DNA from: Oceanisphaera sp. IT1-181
GTDB taxonomy: Bacteria; Pseudomonadota; Gammaproteobacteria; Enterobacterales; Aeromonadaceae
Assembly (NCBI RefSeq): GCF_033807535.1
Contig: NZ_CP136856.1
Location: forward strand, 3,095,001 to 3,159,000
Length of the DNA stretch: 64,000 nt
Reading direction: 5' to 3'
Shown: one piece after another, positions 42,242 through 50,498 of the stretch
How positions within the stretch are numbered: the stretch's first letter is position 1
Layout of the letters: the number at the start of each line of letters is the position of its first letter
The notes under the pieces: generated by a model
The model's input: only the letters and a program-made list of their open reading frames with translations
The model's database searches: none
What the model was told of the DNA's origin: nothing
Position numbers and translations under genes: made by a program

Positions 42242-44467
42242 ATGCTTACATATAGGCTCAGCAGCCTTTATCCCCTAATGGCGTTTATGTGTATTTTTAC
42301 AGCAGGGGGTTATTACACTCACCTCAGTATTGTGGCTGACCGCAAGGATTATCAGCTGCTGATGGAGGAAGTGGTGAGTGTCCAGGCCGCAGCCATAGAG
42401 CGCCGCCTAAATAGCTCGTTATCATCGACCTACATTCTTGCTCAAGAAGTACGGCGCAGTAACGGTCAGTTCAAAGAGTTCGACAGTTTTGCCGAAGAAG
42501 TGATGCAGACCTTGGGCGGTATTTCTAGTCTGCAACTGGCCCCAAACGGCATCACTCAGCAAATTTATCCGTTGGCTGGCAATGAAAAGGGTATTGGTCA
42601 TGATCTGTTACACAGTGATGAACGTAGAGCTGAGGCTTGGGAGGCCATTAACACTGAGGCGCTAACACTGGCGGGCCCCTTTATGCTGGTGCAAGGGCAA
42701 ATGGGTATGGTGGGACGAAACCCAGTCTTCCTAGAAAAAAACGGCGAGCAGCAATTCTGGGGATTTGCGACGGCATTAATTTACTTGGAGGATTTGCTGT
42801 CATTTACAGAACTGGATCAGCTAACAGAAAAAGGCTATGCCTATGAGCTGTCGCGCTTACACCCAGACACCGGCCTGATTGATATCTTTGCCCACTCCAG
42901 CAGCAAGCTGACAGACCAATTAGTAAGAAAAAAAATTCGGGTTCCCAATGATGAGTGGACGCTCGCGATGGGCCGGCCCACCGACTTCACCTCCCAGATT
43001 ATCGTGGGCCTTATGCTCAGCCTGATCACAGCGGGCATATTCACATTACTGGTACGCCGTATTCTGTTAGAGCCGGACCGGTTACGCTCATTGGTAAAAA
43101 TACAAACCCTCCAGCTGGAACTGCTGGCATTCAATGATGAACTCACGGGTTTGGCTAATCGACGATCTTTTACCGAGCAGCTAGACCAAGCCATTCTGCA
43201 TACTCAACGTGCAGGAAAGAGCCTAGCTTTATTGTATTTGGACTTGGATAATTTTAAACGCATCAACGACTCTACAGGGCATGCAGACGGCGACCGATTA
43301 TTGACTGAAGTGGCGCAGCGACTTCGAACCACGGTGAGAGAAACCGATATTGTCGGCCGCTTAGGCGGGGATGAGTTTGCCGTAGTACTGATGAATATAA
43401 AAAGCATCGAGCAGGTACGGACTGTCGCCGCAAAAATAATCGCCAATATCAGTCTGCCGGTAACATTAGCTAAGAATGAAGCCATAGTAGGAGCCAGCAT
43501 TGGCATCACACTGGCACCGGAAGACGGCGTTAGCAGTGGCGAGTTATTGCGCAATGCGGATTTGGCCATGTATGAGTCGAAACGAGCGGGCAAAAACCAA
43601 CTGTCTTTTTATAACTCAGCCATGCAAGAGCAGGCGCTGCACTCGATACGGCTCGAAGAAGAGCTACGCCAAGCCTTGGCCCACAAAGAATTCGCGCTGG
43701 CATTTCAACCCATCATTGACCTGAGTAATGGCCAGACGGTGAAGTTTGAAGCCCTGCTGCGCTGGCAGCATCCCGTTCGAGGCATACAATATCCGGGCAG
43801 TTTTATTGAGATAGCGGAGCAAACCGGGCTGATTGTGCCGATGGGTTACTGGGTAATCGAGGCGGCTGGTGATTTTATTCAGCAACAAATGCAGGCGGGG
43901 CTAATGGTAAAACCGGTGGCCGTTAATCTAAGCGTCTGTCAGTTACGCGAACCTGACTTTGCTGAGCGCGTTGATGCGCTGTTAACGCGCAGGAAGATCG
44001 CCCCCCGTTTACTGGAGTTGGAAATTACCGAGTCCATGCTGATGGAAAATGTTGAGCTCGCCATGACTTTGATAGCAGACTTGAGGCGCCTAGGAATCCG
44101 GATCGCGATTGATGATTTTGGCACCGGCTATTCTTCGTTATCACAACTGCGCTTGGTGCCAGTAGATATCCTGAAAATCGACCGTTCTTTTGTGATGAAC
44201 CTAGAAAATAATCCTGTTGACCGGCAAATGGTGGAAGCCATTACCGTTATGGTGCATAAGCTGGGACTCAAAGTGGTAGCTGAAGGCATTGAAACTGCTG
44301 AGCAGCTTTGCTTTCTGAAAAATATCGGCTGTGATTATGGCCAAGGCTTTCTGCTTGCTCGCCCCCTTGTGCCCGAGCAGGCGCTGCAATACCCAGGTTA
44401 TGCTGATTTAGCGCTGAACAAGAGTGCGCCTCGTGATAACAAAACCTGCGTGGCGACCACCAGCTAA
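42242..44467 (+). CDS. CHASE-GGDEF-EAL cyclic-di-GMP enzyme
   Basis: A 741-aa inner-membrane signalling protein. An N-terminal membrane segment (about 8-28), a periplasmic CHASE-type sensor (30-255) and a second membrane segment (TSQIIVGLMLSLITAGIFTLL, about 250-272) precede GGDEF and EAL domains. GGDEF is intact (RLGGDEFAVVL) with an inhibitory RETD I-site five residues upstream. EAL is intact: FEALLRWQHP, ITESML, DDFGTGYSSLSQL, KIDRSFV, AEGIET. Both synthesis and hydrolysis of c-di-GMP are possible. It lies directly downstream of the decayed binding-protein gene, which might once have supplied the sensed ligand; that is speculative. Confidence 0.92.
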   Translation: MLTYRLSSLYPLMAFMCIFTAGGYYTHLSIVADRKDYQLLMEEVVSVQAAAIERRLNSSLSSTYILAQEVRRSNGQFKEFDSFAEEVMQTLGGISSLQLAPNGITQQIYPLAGNEKGIGHDLLHSDERRAEAWEAINTEALTLAGPFMLVQGQMGMVGRNPVFLEKNGEQQFWGFATALIYLEDLLSFTELDQLTEKGYAYELSRLHPDTGLIDIFAHSSSKLTDQLVRKKIRVPNDEWTLAMGRPTDFTSQIIVGLMLSLITAGIFTLLVRRILLEPDRLRSLVKIQTLQLELLAFNDELTGLANRRSFTEQLDQAILHTQRAGKSLALLYLDLDNFKRINDSTGHADGDRLLTEVAQRLRTTVRETDIVGRLGGDEFAVVLMNIKSIEQVRTVAAKIIANISLPVTLAKNEAIVGASIGITLAPEDGVSSGELLRNADLAMYESKRAGKNQLSFYNSAMQEQALHSIRLEEELRQALAHKEFALAFQPIIDLSNGQTVKFEALLRWQHPVRGIQYPGSFIEIAEQTGLIVPMGYWVIEAAGDFIQQQMQAGLMVKPVAVNLSVCQLREPDFAERVDALLTRRKIAPRLLELEITESMLMENVELAMTLIADLRRLGIRIAIDDFGTGYSSLSQLRLVPVDILKIDRSFVMNLENNPVDRQMVEAITVMVHKLGLKVVAEGIETAEQLCFLKNIGCDYGQGFLLARPLVPEQALQYPGYADLALNKSAPRDNKTCVATTS

Positions 44468-44569
44468 CAAGGTGCGGGGCTCTGAAAGACTGGTTAGCTG
44501 GCAGGAAGCAAAAAGAAAGAAAATAATGAAGTAAAAAGTCACATAAGGCAGCAGCCAAGGAGGAGACAC

Positions 44570-45097
44570 ATGGCAAATGACGACAGTCGGCTATTTCTGG
44601 CTTTTCCTGCCGATACGGTGGCGGCACAGCTTAATCAACTGCAAGACCAGCTGGCACTGCCAGGGCGGCGCATTCCTAACCGCCAATTTCATTTAACCTT
44701 ACGTTTTTTAGGCGCGCTCAACGCCACCCAGTCAACGTCCTTGATGAAACAGCTGCCACGCATGCAGCTGCCCCATTTTACTCTTGAGCTCAACCAACTT
44801 GATTGTTTTCCTCGGGCCAAAGTAGTGTGGGTGGGGCCCACTCAGGTGCCAGATGTTTTACAGGCGCTGTATCAAGAGCTGAACAATCGATGCGGTGCGT
44901 TAAAGCTAGGTCCGCCACATAAAGCGTTTCGGCCCCACATTACTTTGTTTCGCCACGACTGTGTTGTTGAGCTGCCTCCCATCACGCCCATCCGCTTCCA
45001 ACCTACCCAGTTATGCCTGTATAGCTCAATACAAAGCGAGCAAGGCCCGCACTATGAGATATTGGCGTCTTGGGAGTTAAATAATGGTGAAGCGTAA
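44570..45097 (+). CDS. thpR: RNA 2',3'-cyclic phosphodiesterase
   Basis: A 175-aa 2H-phosphoesterase (LigT/ThpR). The two HxT motifs are HLTLRFLG and HITLFRHD, at the expected spacing. The family opens 2',3'-cyclic phosphates to 2'-phosphates and can act as a 2'-5' RNA ligase in vitro. The start has a strong AAGGAGGAG upstream. It is convergent with sfsA, with repeat arms between. Confidence 0.92.
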   Translation: MANDDSRLFLAFPADTVAAQLNQLQDQLALPGRRIPNRQFHLTLRFLGALNATQSTSLMKQLPRMQLPHFTLELNQLDCFPRAKVVWVGPTQVPDVLQALYQELNNRCGALKLGPPHKAFRPHITLFRHDCVVELPPITPIRFQPTQLCLYSSIQSEQGPHYEILASWELNNGEA

Positions 45098-45150
45098 AGC
45101 ATACCGCGGCTTTTCCACTTCGCTGTTCACGCTTCACTTCCCACATTCTC
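45082..45150. repeat. short inverted-repeat arms between thpR and sfsA
   Basis: GGTGAAGCGTAAAGC (about 45083-45099, overlapping the end of thpR) faces TTCACGCTTCACTTCCCAC (about 45127-45147). This is a compact member of the GTGAGGCGTGAAG arm family and could double as a terminator region for the two convergent genes. Confidence 0.5.
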
Positions 45151-45921
45151 TTACCCAATAAACGGCAGCTCTTGCACCAATTGCATGCCTTGTGGGCTGA
45201 TATCGGCCCGCCACGCGAAACACTCCACGCCCATGGCCATGGCCTCGGTCACCAGAGCGCCGTAGGCAGGGTCTAGATGGTGCGCAGGGCTAACACGGGC
45301 AATGCCCGTATGTAACACACAAAACAGCAGCACGGCTCTGTGACCGTCTTGTACGCACTGCATCAACTCACGCACATGCTTCTGTGCTCGCTCACTCTTG
45401 GTGTCAGGAAAATAACCTTGACCGGACTCACCCTTGCTCGTCTCATCTTGCCTTTGATCATCCTGCTTTTGGCTATCGAAAGGTTGGTCATCTAACAGCG
45501 TCACGCTCTTCACTTCTACGTAGCAGTCCGGTTGATTATCGGCGCGCAATAGAAAGTCGATACGGCTATTTTCAGTGCCATAGCGCACTTCGGCTTTTAT
45601 TTCTGAGTAATGGGCCAAAGGCGTGATAACGTGATTAGCCAATGCCTCGGCGACCAGTGCATTGGCTTGATTGGTATTGACGCAAATAAAATGATCTAGA
45701 TTATTTTGTACCAACTCCCAGGTGTGCGCATATTTGCGTTTGAGATTGCTAGAAGTCGAAAAATAAACCGGCCATCCGGGTTCGGCACAGCCGGTCATTT
45801 TGCCGGTATTGGGGCAATGTAGCGTCAAGGTTTGACCTTCAACATTTACGTCGGCTAAAAAGCGTTTATAGCGCTGGATTAGCACCCCTTGTTGCAAAGA
45901 AGATGAAAACTGCACAATCAC
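45151..45921 (-). CDS. sfsA: SfsA family DNA/RNA-binding nuclease-like protein
   Basis: A 256-aa protein. QQGVLIQRYKRFLADV, CPNTGKMTGC, SRIDFLL, CYVEVKSVTL and RAQKHVRELM are SfsA signatures. SfsA was named for sugar fermentation stimulation and has a nuclease-like core (D..EVK); its true role is unsettled. Between SVTL and GQGYFPD there are about 21 extra hydrophilic residues (rich in Asp, Gln, Lys, Ser) relative to E. coli SfsA. In enterics sfsA also neighbours dksA, as here (divergent). Confidence 0.92.
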   Translation of the reverse strand: MIVQFSSSLQQGVLIQRYKRFLADVNVEGQTLTLHCPNTGKMTGCAEPGWPVYFSTSSNLKRKYAHTWELVQNNLDHFICVNTNQANALVAEALANHVITPLAHYSEIKAEVRYGTENSRIDFLLRADNQPDCYVEVKSVTLLDDQPFDSQKQDDQRQDETSKGESGQGYFPDTKSERAQKHVRELMQCVQDGHRAVLLFCVLHTGIARVSPAHHLDPAYGALVTEAMAMGVECFAWRADISPQGMQLVQELPFIG

Positions 45922-46206
45922 ACCTATAATCCACGGTTAATAGTTAAACAAACACCCTCGTCTTCGCGCATTTGCTCTTGAAAACCCCCTTCATTGTCCC
46001 CATATGGAGGAAACATCAAGCAACTGCATAGGCTTGATGGGGCAAGATCAGGGCCAATTTAAGATACGTAAAGCGGCCTAAGTCCTGTTTCAAGTAGATT
46101 TTTCACTGAAATAGCACGGCAAAATTGCCTTGTTAATAGGCTTTCTGCTATAGATAGCCGCTTTATAAATTTGGTTGGCGCAATATTGCTTCTTAGGAGA
46201 TACGGA

Positions 46207-46659
46207 ATGCCAGCAGTCGAAATCAAGAAATCTCTCGGTATTCTGGCCATTGCCGGTGTTGAGGCCTATCAGGCTAAGCCCGGTGAAGAATACATGAACG
46301 AAGGGCAGAAAACGCACTTTCGTAAAATTCTGGCCGCTTGGCGCAATCAGTTGCGCGAAGAAGTCGATCGCACCGTGGGCTACATGAAAGACGAAGCAGC
46401 CAATTTCCCCGATCCGGTGGACAGGGCCGCTCAGGAAGAAGAGTTTGCACTTGAGCTGCGCGCTCGAGATCGTGAACGTAAGTTGATCAAGAAAATCGAA
46501 AAAACACTGCAGAAAATCGAAGAAGATGACTTCGGCTACTGCGAGCACTGTGGTGTAGAAATTGGTATTCGTCGTCTAGAAGCCAGACCGACCGCCGATT
46601 TATGTATCGATTGTAAGACCTTGGCCGAAATCAAAGAAAAACAGATGGCCGGTTACTAG
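46207..46659 (+). CDS. dksA: RNA polymerase-binding transcription factor DksA
   Basis: A 150-aa protein that works with ppGpp on RNA polymerase through the secondary channel. It has a coiled coil with the DPVDRAAQEEEFALELRARDRERKLIKKI block (tip Asp residues in the preceding NFPDPVD), a four-cysteine zinc finger (CEHCG and CIDCK) and the end KEKQMAGY. The ATG at 46207 has AGGAG 7 nt upstream; an earlier in-frame start has none. The N-terminus differs from E. coli, as is usual. It would act on the rRNA promoters at the left end of the window. gluQ follows after 7 bp. Confidence 0.98.
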   Translation: MPAVEIKKSLGILAIAGVEAYQAKPGEEYMNEGQKTHFRKILAAWRNQLREEVDRTVGYMKDEAANFPDPVDRAAQEEEFALELRARDRERKLIKKIEKTLQKIEEDDFGYCEHCGVEIGIRRLEARPTADLCIDCKTLAEIKEKQMAGY

Positions 46660-46666
46660 GCATTAT

Positions 46667-47590
46667 ATGAATAACAGCGCGCCCAAGCCTTATATTGGGC
46701 GCTTTGCCCCCTCACCCAGTGGCCCCCTGCATTTTGGCTCGTTAATCGCCGCGTTAGGCAGTTACTTGCAAGCCAAACGTTCTCAGGGAAGCTGGCTGCT
46801 CCGCATTGAAGACTTGGATCCGCCCCGCGAAATACCGGGCGCGGCCGACGACATTTTATTTGCACTCGACGCCTTTGGCCTGCATTGGGACGGCCCTGTG
46901 GTCTACCAAAGCCAGCGTCTGGACGCTTATCAAGCGGTACTCGATGAGTGGGCGAACCTTGGCTTCACTTATTATTGCCATTGCAGCCGAAAAACCATTG
47001 CCGAAAGCGGTGGCTTTTATACGGGCCACTGTCGTGACTTAGGCTTAAGTTCAACACAGGCTTCGACGCGATTAGTAATGACCAATCCGGTCTATGAATT
47101 TTATGATCTATTGCAAGGCTCGGTTAAAATACCGACCGCGCTTGCAGAAGAAGATTTTATTGTACGTCGCCGTGACGGTTTTTATGCGTATAATCTGGCG
47201 GTGGTATTAGATGATGCAGCAGCGGGCATTACAGAAGTCGTGCGCGGAGCTGATTTGTTGGAGCCCACGGGCCGACAAATTACGCTATATCAAAGGTTGA
47301 ATGCACCTATTCCCAACTGGCTGCATCTGCCCTTAGCTACCCTTTCTGGCCATAAACTATCGAAGCAAAACCATGCGCCCGCCTTGGATTTAAACCAAGC
47401 AGGCCATCAGTTATGTCAGGCCTTGGCTTTTTTGGGTCAGGCGCCGCCCGCATCTTTATGGCAGGGCAAGGTAGATGAAATTTTAAATTGGGCCATCGCA
47501 CACTGGCAGTTGCCACAAGTGCCTGGTACCACACAAGTTGAGTTGAAGTGCACAGAAAATTCGCATTTTCAACGCCCTGCGCTATTATAG
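46667..47590 (+). CDS. gluQ: glutamyl-Q tRNA(Asp) synthetase
   Basis: A 307-aa truncated GluRS paralogue lacking the anticodon-binding domain. It attaches glutamate to queuosine in tRNA-Asp. RFAPSPSGPLHFGSL contains the HIGH equivalent, LLRIEDLDPPRE follows, zinc ligands are in CHCSRKTI..Y..C, and HKLSKQN is the KMSKS equivalent. Directly downstream of dksA, as in many gammaproteobacteria; in E. coli dksA-gluQ are co-transcribed. Confidence 0.96.
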   Translation: MNNSAPKPYIGRFAPSPSGPLHFGSLIAALGSYLQAKRSQGSWLLRIEDLDPPREIPGAADDILFALDAFGLHWDGPVVYQSQRLDAYQAVLDEWANLGFTYYCHCSRKTIAESGGFYTGHCRDLGLSSTQASTRLVMTNPVYEFYDLLQGSVKIPTALAEEDFIVRRRDGFYAYNLAVVLDDAAAGITEVVRGADLLEPTGRQITLYQRLNAPIPNWLHLPLATLSGHKLSKQNHAPALDLNQAGHQLCQALAFLGQAPPASLWQGKVDEILNWAIAHWQLPQVPGTTQVELKCTENSHFQRPALL

Positions 47591-47604
47591 TGCGCAAAAT
47601 TTAA

Positions 47605-47701
47605 GGTCTGTTGGCCTTTGCAAAATGATTTTTGCAACCCTGCGGGTTCGACTAAGCATATTTAGCTCGAACAAAATATAACCGCGAAAGGTCAACAGAC
47701 C
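47605..47701. repeat. 97-bp multi-hairpin element between gluQ and pcnB
   Basis: Ends GGTCTGTTG (47605-47613) and CAACAGACC (47693-47701) are perfect complements, and pairing extends inward over about 18 bp with two mismatches (GGTCTGTTGGCCTTTGC versus the complement of GCGAAAGGTCAACAGACC). Inside are two further stems, TTGCAAAA/TTTTTGCAA and GTTCGACTAA/TTAGCTCGAAC. The whole could fold as a three-way, cloverleaf-like structure. It ends 27 bp before the proposed pcnB start. It may be a miniature mobile element or a regulatory leader. Confidence 0.65.
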
Positions 47702-47728
47702 CTAGCTAAAGGCCATGCGAGGTGTCCT

Positions 47729-49135
47729 ATTTTTTCCCAGATTGCTGGCTTTTGTAAGAAGCTACTAAACCGAACTCCACAAGTCCAAATCGAACAGGAG
47801 ACGCTACCGTTGCAACCCGTGGTATTAACACGCGACCAACACGGTATATCACGCCAACAAATCAGTGATAACGCGCTCAAAGTGTTGTATCGCCTGAACA
47901 AGTCTGGCTTCGAGGCCTACTTAGTGGGCGGCGGTGTTCGTGACTTACTCTTGGGCCGCCAGCCCAAAGACTTTGATATCGCCACCAGCGCGACTCCCGA
48001 CCAAGTTAAGCAGTTATTTAGTAACTGTCGCCTGGTGGGTCGTCGTTTTCGCTTGGCCCATATTTTATTTGGCCGCGATGTGATCGAAGTGGCGACCTTT
48101 CGTGGTCATCATCATCAGGTCAATAACAATAAAAATGCTTCAGACCAATCCTCTGAGGGCATGTTGCTGCGTGACAACGTCTACGGCACCATAGAAGAAG
48201 ATGCGGAGCGCCGCGACTTTAGTGTCAACGCCCTGTATTACAACATTGCTGACTTTAGCGTGGTGGGTTTTTCTAATGGTCTTAAAGACTTAGAAAACCG
48301 CAGCTTAGAGCTGATTGGTGATCCAGAAACCCGCTATCGCGAAGATCCGGTGCGCATGATCCGCGCGGTACGCTTCTCTGCGAAGCTGGGCTTAACTATT
48401 AGCCCGCGCACCGCCGCACCCATCCTTGATTTAGCACCCTTGCTGGGGGATATTCCACCCGCACGCCTGTTTGAAGAAACGCTTAAATTATTGTTGGCCG
48501 GTTATGGGCTTGAAACCTATCACCAATTACAGCGTTATGGCTTGTTTGCGCCTTTGTTCCCAGAAGCTGCCGATGTGATGGGCCAAGGCGATAACGATTA
48601 TCATCGTTTTCTCGAACTGGCACTGACCAATACCGATGAGCGTATTGCCCAAGATATGCGCGTAACGCCAGCTTTTCTATATGCAGCGCTGTTATGGGGT
48701 CCGGTAGAAACCCGCACTCAACAGTTTATGCACGAAGGCGGCCTCAACTATTACGATGCTTTCTTGCTGGCCATGGACGAAGTGCTGGGCCGCCAAGTGA
48801 AGAGCGTAGCGATTCCGCGTCGCTTTAGCTCGGTAGTGCGAGATATTTGGATGTTACAAGACCGTCTGACAAAGCGCAGTGGCAAACGCCCTCATCGCTT
48901 GTTAGAGCATCCTAAGTTTCGGGCCGGTTATGACTTCTTGTTATTGCGCGCCGAGCTCGACCCTAAGCTGAAAGAATTAGCCGATTGGTGGACCGAGTTT
49001 CAAGTGGCAAACCCAGTGGACAGACAGCAGTTATCTCGCGCCGCTCAGGCTCGACATAATCAGTTTGGTGGCGAAGACCCAGCTAAAGCGCGCAAGCGCC
49101 CACGTCGTCGTCCGCGCAAGAAAAAAGAAGCATGA
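47729..49135 (+). CDS. pcnB: poly(A) polymerase I, probable AUU start
   Basis: A 468-aa nucleotidyltransferase that adds 3' poly(A) tails and promotes RNA decay. The catalytic block is LVGGGVRDLLLGRQPKDFDIATSATP, with RRFRLAHI and EDAERRDFSVNALYY; it ends in a basic tail (RKRPRRRPRKKK). The first standard start is a TTG at 47810, but similarity to E. coli PcnB extends upstream: IFSQIAGFCKKLL corresponds to MFTRVANFCRKVL. There is no ATG/GTG/TTG in frame before it; the matching codon is ATT at 47729 with GAGG 6 nt upstream. E. coli pcnB is known to start at AUU. Confidence 0.9.
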   Translation: MFSQIAGFCKKLLNRTPQVQIEQETLPLQPVVLTRDQHGISRQQISDNALKVLYRLNKSGFEAYLVGGGVRDLLLGRQPKDFDIATSATPDQVKQLFSNCRLVGRRFRLAHILFGRDVIEVATFRGHHHQVNNNKNASDQSSEGMLLRDNVYGTIEEDAERRDFSVNALYYNIADFSVVGFSNGLKDLENRSLELIGDPETRYREDPVRMIRAVRFSAKLGLTISPRTAAPILDLAPLLGDIPPARLFEETLKLLLAGYGLETYHQLQRYGLFAPLFPEAADVMGQGDNDYHRFLELALTNTDERIAQDMRVTPAFLYAALLWGPVETRTQQFMHEGGLNYYDAFLLAMDEVLGRQVKSVAIPRRFSSVVRDIWMLQDRLTKRSGKRPHRLLEHPKFRAGYDFLLLRAELDPKLKELADWWTEFQVANPVDRQQLSRAAQARHNQFGGEDPAKARKRPRRRPRKKKEA

Positions 49136-49617
49136 GTCAAGTGTACGTGGCCTTAGGCGCCAACTTAGGCGAGCCGCTGGCGCACATTAAGGCCGCACAA
49201 GCGGCACTGGCAGACTTGGCCACAACCGGTAGCCTACGTCATTCACCGCTTTATCAAAGCCAACCTATGGGGCCGGCGGATCAGCCGCCCTATATAAATG
49301 GCGTCTCGGTGTTTGAGACCACATTGGCACCGCACGCACTGTTAGATGCGCTGCAAGCCATTGAGCAAACGCGAGGCCGCATGCGCAAGGGCGAGCGTTG
49401 GGGGCCACGTACTCTGGACTTAGATATCTTGTTGTATGACAACTTGATAATGAAGGATGACCGCTTAACCCTGCCCCACTACGGCATGAAGCAGCGCGAG
49501 TTTGTGTTGTATCCGCTGGCGGACTTGTGCCCAGACCTGATTTTACCCTGCGGCACGGCCCTAGCGCCCTTGCTGCTGACTTGCCCTGTCAATGGCATGA
49601 CGCCACTGCTCTCGTAG
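49132..49617 (+). CDS. folK: 6-hydroxymethyl-7,8-dihydropterin pyrophosphokinase
   Basis: A 161-aa cytoplasmic enzyme of folate synthesis that pyrophosphorylates hydroxymethyl-dihydropterin. YVALGANLGEP at the start, RKGERWGPRTLDLDILLYDN (metal Asp pair) and LPHYGMKQREFVLYPLADL are diagnostic. It overlaps the pcnB stop as ATGA, the same pcnB-folK coupling as in E. coli, and is followed by panB. Confidence 0.96.
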   Translation: MSQVYVALGANLGEPLAHIKAAQAALADLATTGSLRHSPLYQSQPMGPADQPPYINGVSVFETTLAPHALLDALQAIEQTRGRMRKGERWGPRTLDLDILLYDNLIMKDDRLTLPHYGMKQREFVLYPLADLCPDLILPCGTALAPLLLTCPVNGMTPLLS

Positions 49618-49632
49618 TCAAAGGAATCTCTC

Positions 49633-50451
49633 ATGAGTAAAGTAACTGCCGCCAAAACTACAGCCATAACGACAGCCCGCCTGTTAGCGATGAAACACGA
49701 TCAGCAAAAAATTGCCATGATCACCGCCTATGATGCCACCTTTGCTAACGTATTTGAGCAAGCCGGTGCTCACGCCATTTTAATTGGCGACTCGCTCGGC
49801 ATGGTATTACAAGGCGAAGACAGCACGCTAAAAGTCACGGTCGAAGAAATGGCCTATCACACCCGTTGTGTGGCCAAAGGCTGCACCAAGGCGCTTATCG
49901 TCGCCGACTTGCCGTTTATGAGTTATAGCAACACCGAACAAGCCTGTACCAATGCAGCGACCTTGATGCGTGCCGGCGCGCACATGGTTAAATTGGAAGG
50001 CGGTGACTGGCTGGCCGAGACCATTACTCAGCTAACGCGCCAAGGCGTACCTGTGTGTGGGCATTTGGGGCTAACGCCGCAATCGGTACACGTGTTTGGT
50101 GGCTTTAAGCTACAAGGCCGTGAGAGCGCCCAAGCGGAAAAAATTAAGCAGGATGCAAAAGCACTGCAGGCCGCAGGCATTCAGCTGTTAGTGCTGGAAT
50201 GCGTGCCCAGCCCCTTGGCAAAAGAGATAAGCCAGCTATTGAGCATTCCGGTGATCGGCATTGGTGCCGGCCCAGATACGGACGGCCAAGTATTGGTGAT
50301 GCAAGATGCCTTAGGCTTAACCACGGGTTATGTGCCTAAGTTCACCAAGAACTTTTTGGCCGAGCACGACAGCGTTAAAGCCGCCATTAGTGCTTACGTA
50401 ACAGACGTAGCCGAGGGGCGTTTTCCTGGCCCTGAGCACAGCTTTAACTAA
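49633..50451 (+). CDS. panB: 3-methyl-2-oxobutanoate hydroxymethyltransferase
   Basis: A 272-aa TIM-barrel enzyme, first committed step of pantothenate synthesis, transferring a hydroxymethyl group from methylene-THF to ketoisovalerate. IAMITAYDATFANVFEQAG, LIGDSLGMVLQG (metal Asp), GHLGLTPQSVHVFGGFKLQGR and VIGIGAGPDTDGQVLVMQDALGL are characteristic. The ATG has AAAGGAA upstream. It is 15 bp after folK, linking folate and pantothenate genes. Confidence 0.97.
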   Translation: MSKVTAAKTTAITTARLLAMKHDQQKIAMITAYDATFANVFEQAGAHAILIGDSLGMVLQGEDSTLKVTVEEMAYHTRCVAKGCTKALIVADLPFMSYSNTEQACTNAATLMRAGAHMVKLEGGDWLAETITQLTRQGVPVCGHLGLTPQSVHVFGGFKLQGRESAQAEKIKQDAKALQAAGIQLLVLECVPSPLAKEISQLLSIPVIGIGAGPDTDGQVLVMQDALGLTTGYVPKFTKNFLAEHDSVKAAISAYVTDVAEGRFPGPEHSFN

Positions 50452-50498
50452 CGCTGATAAACTTTTAATTAAAAACAAAGCACAGCAGAGAGCCGAAC

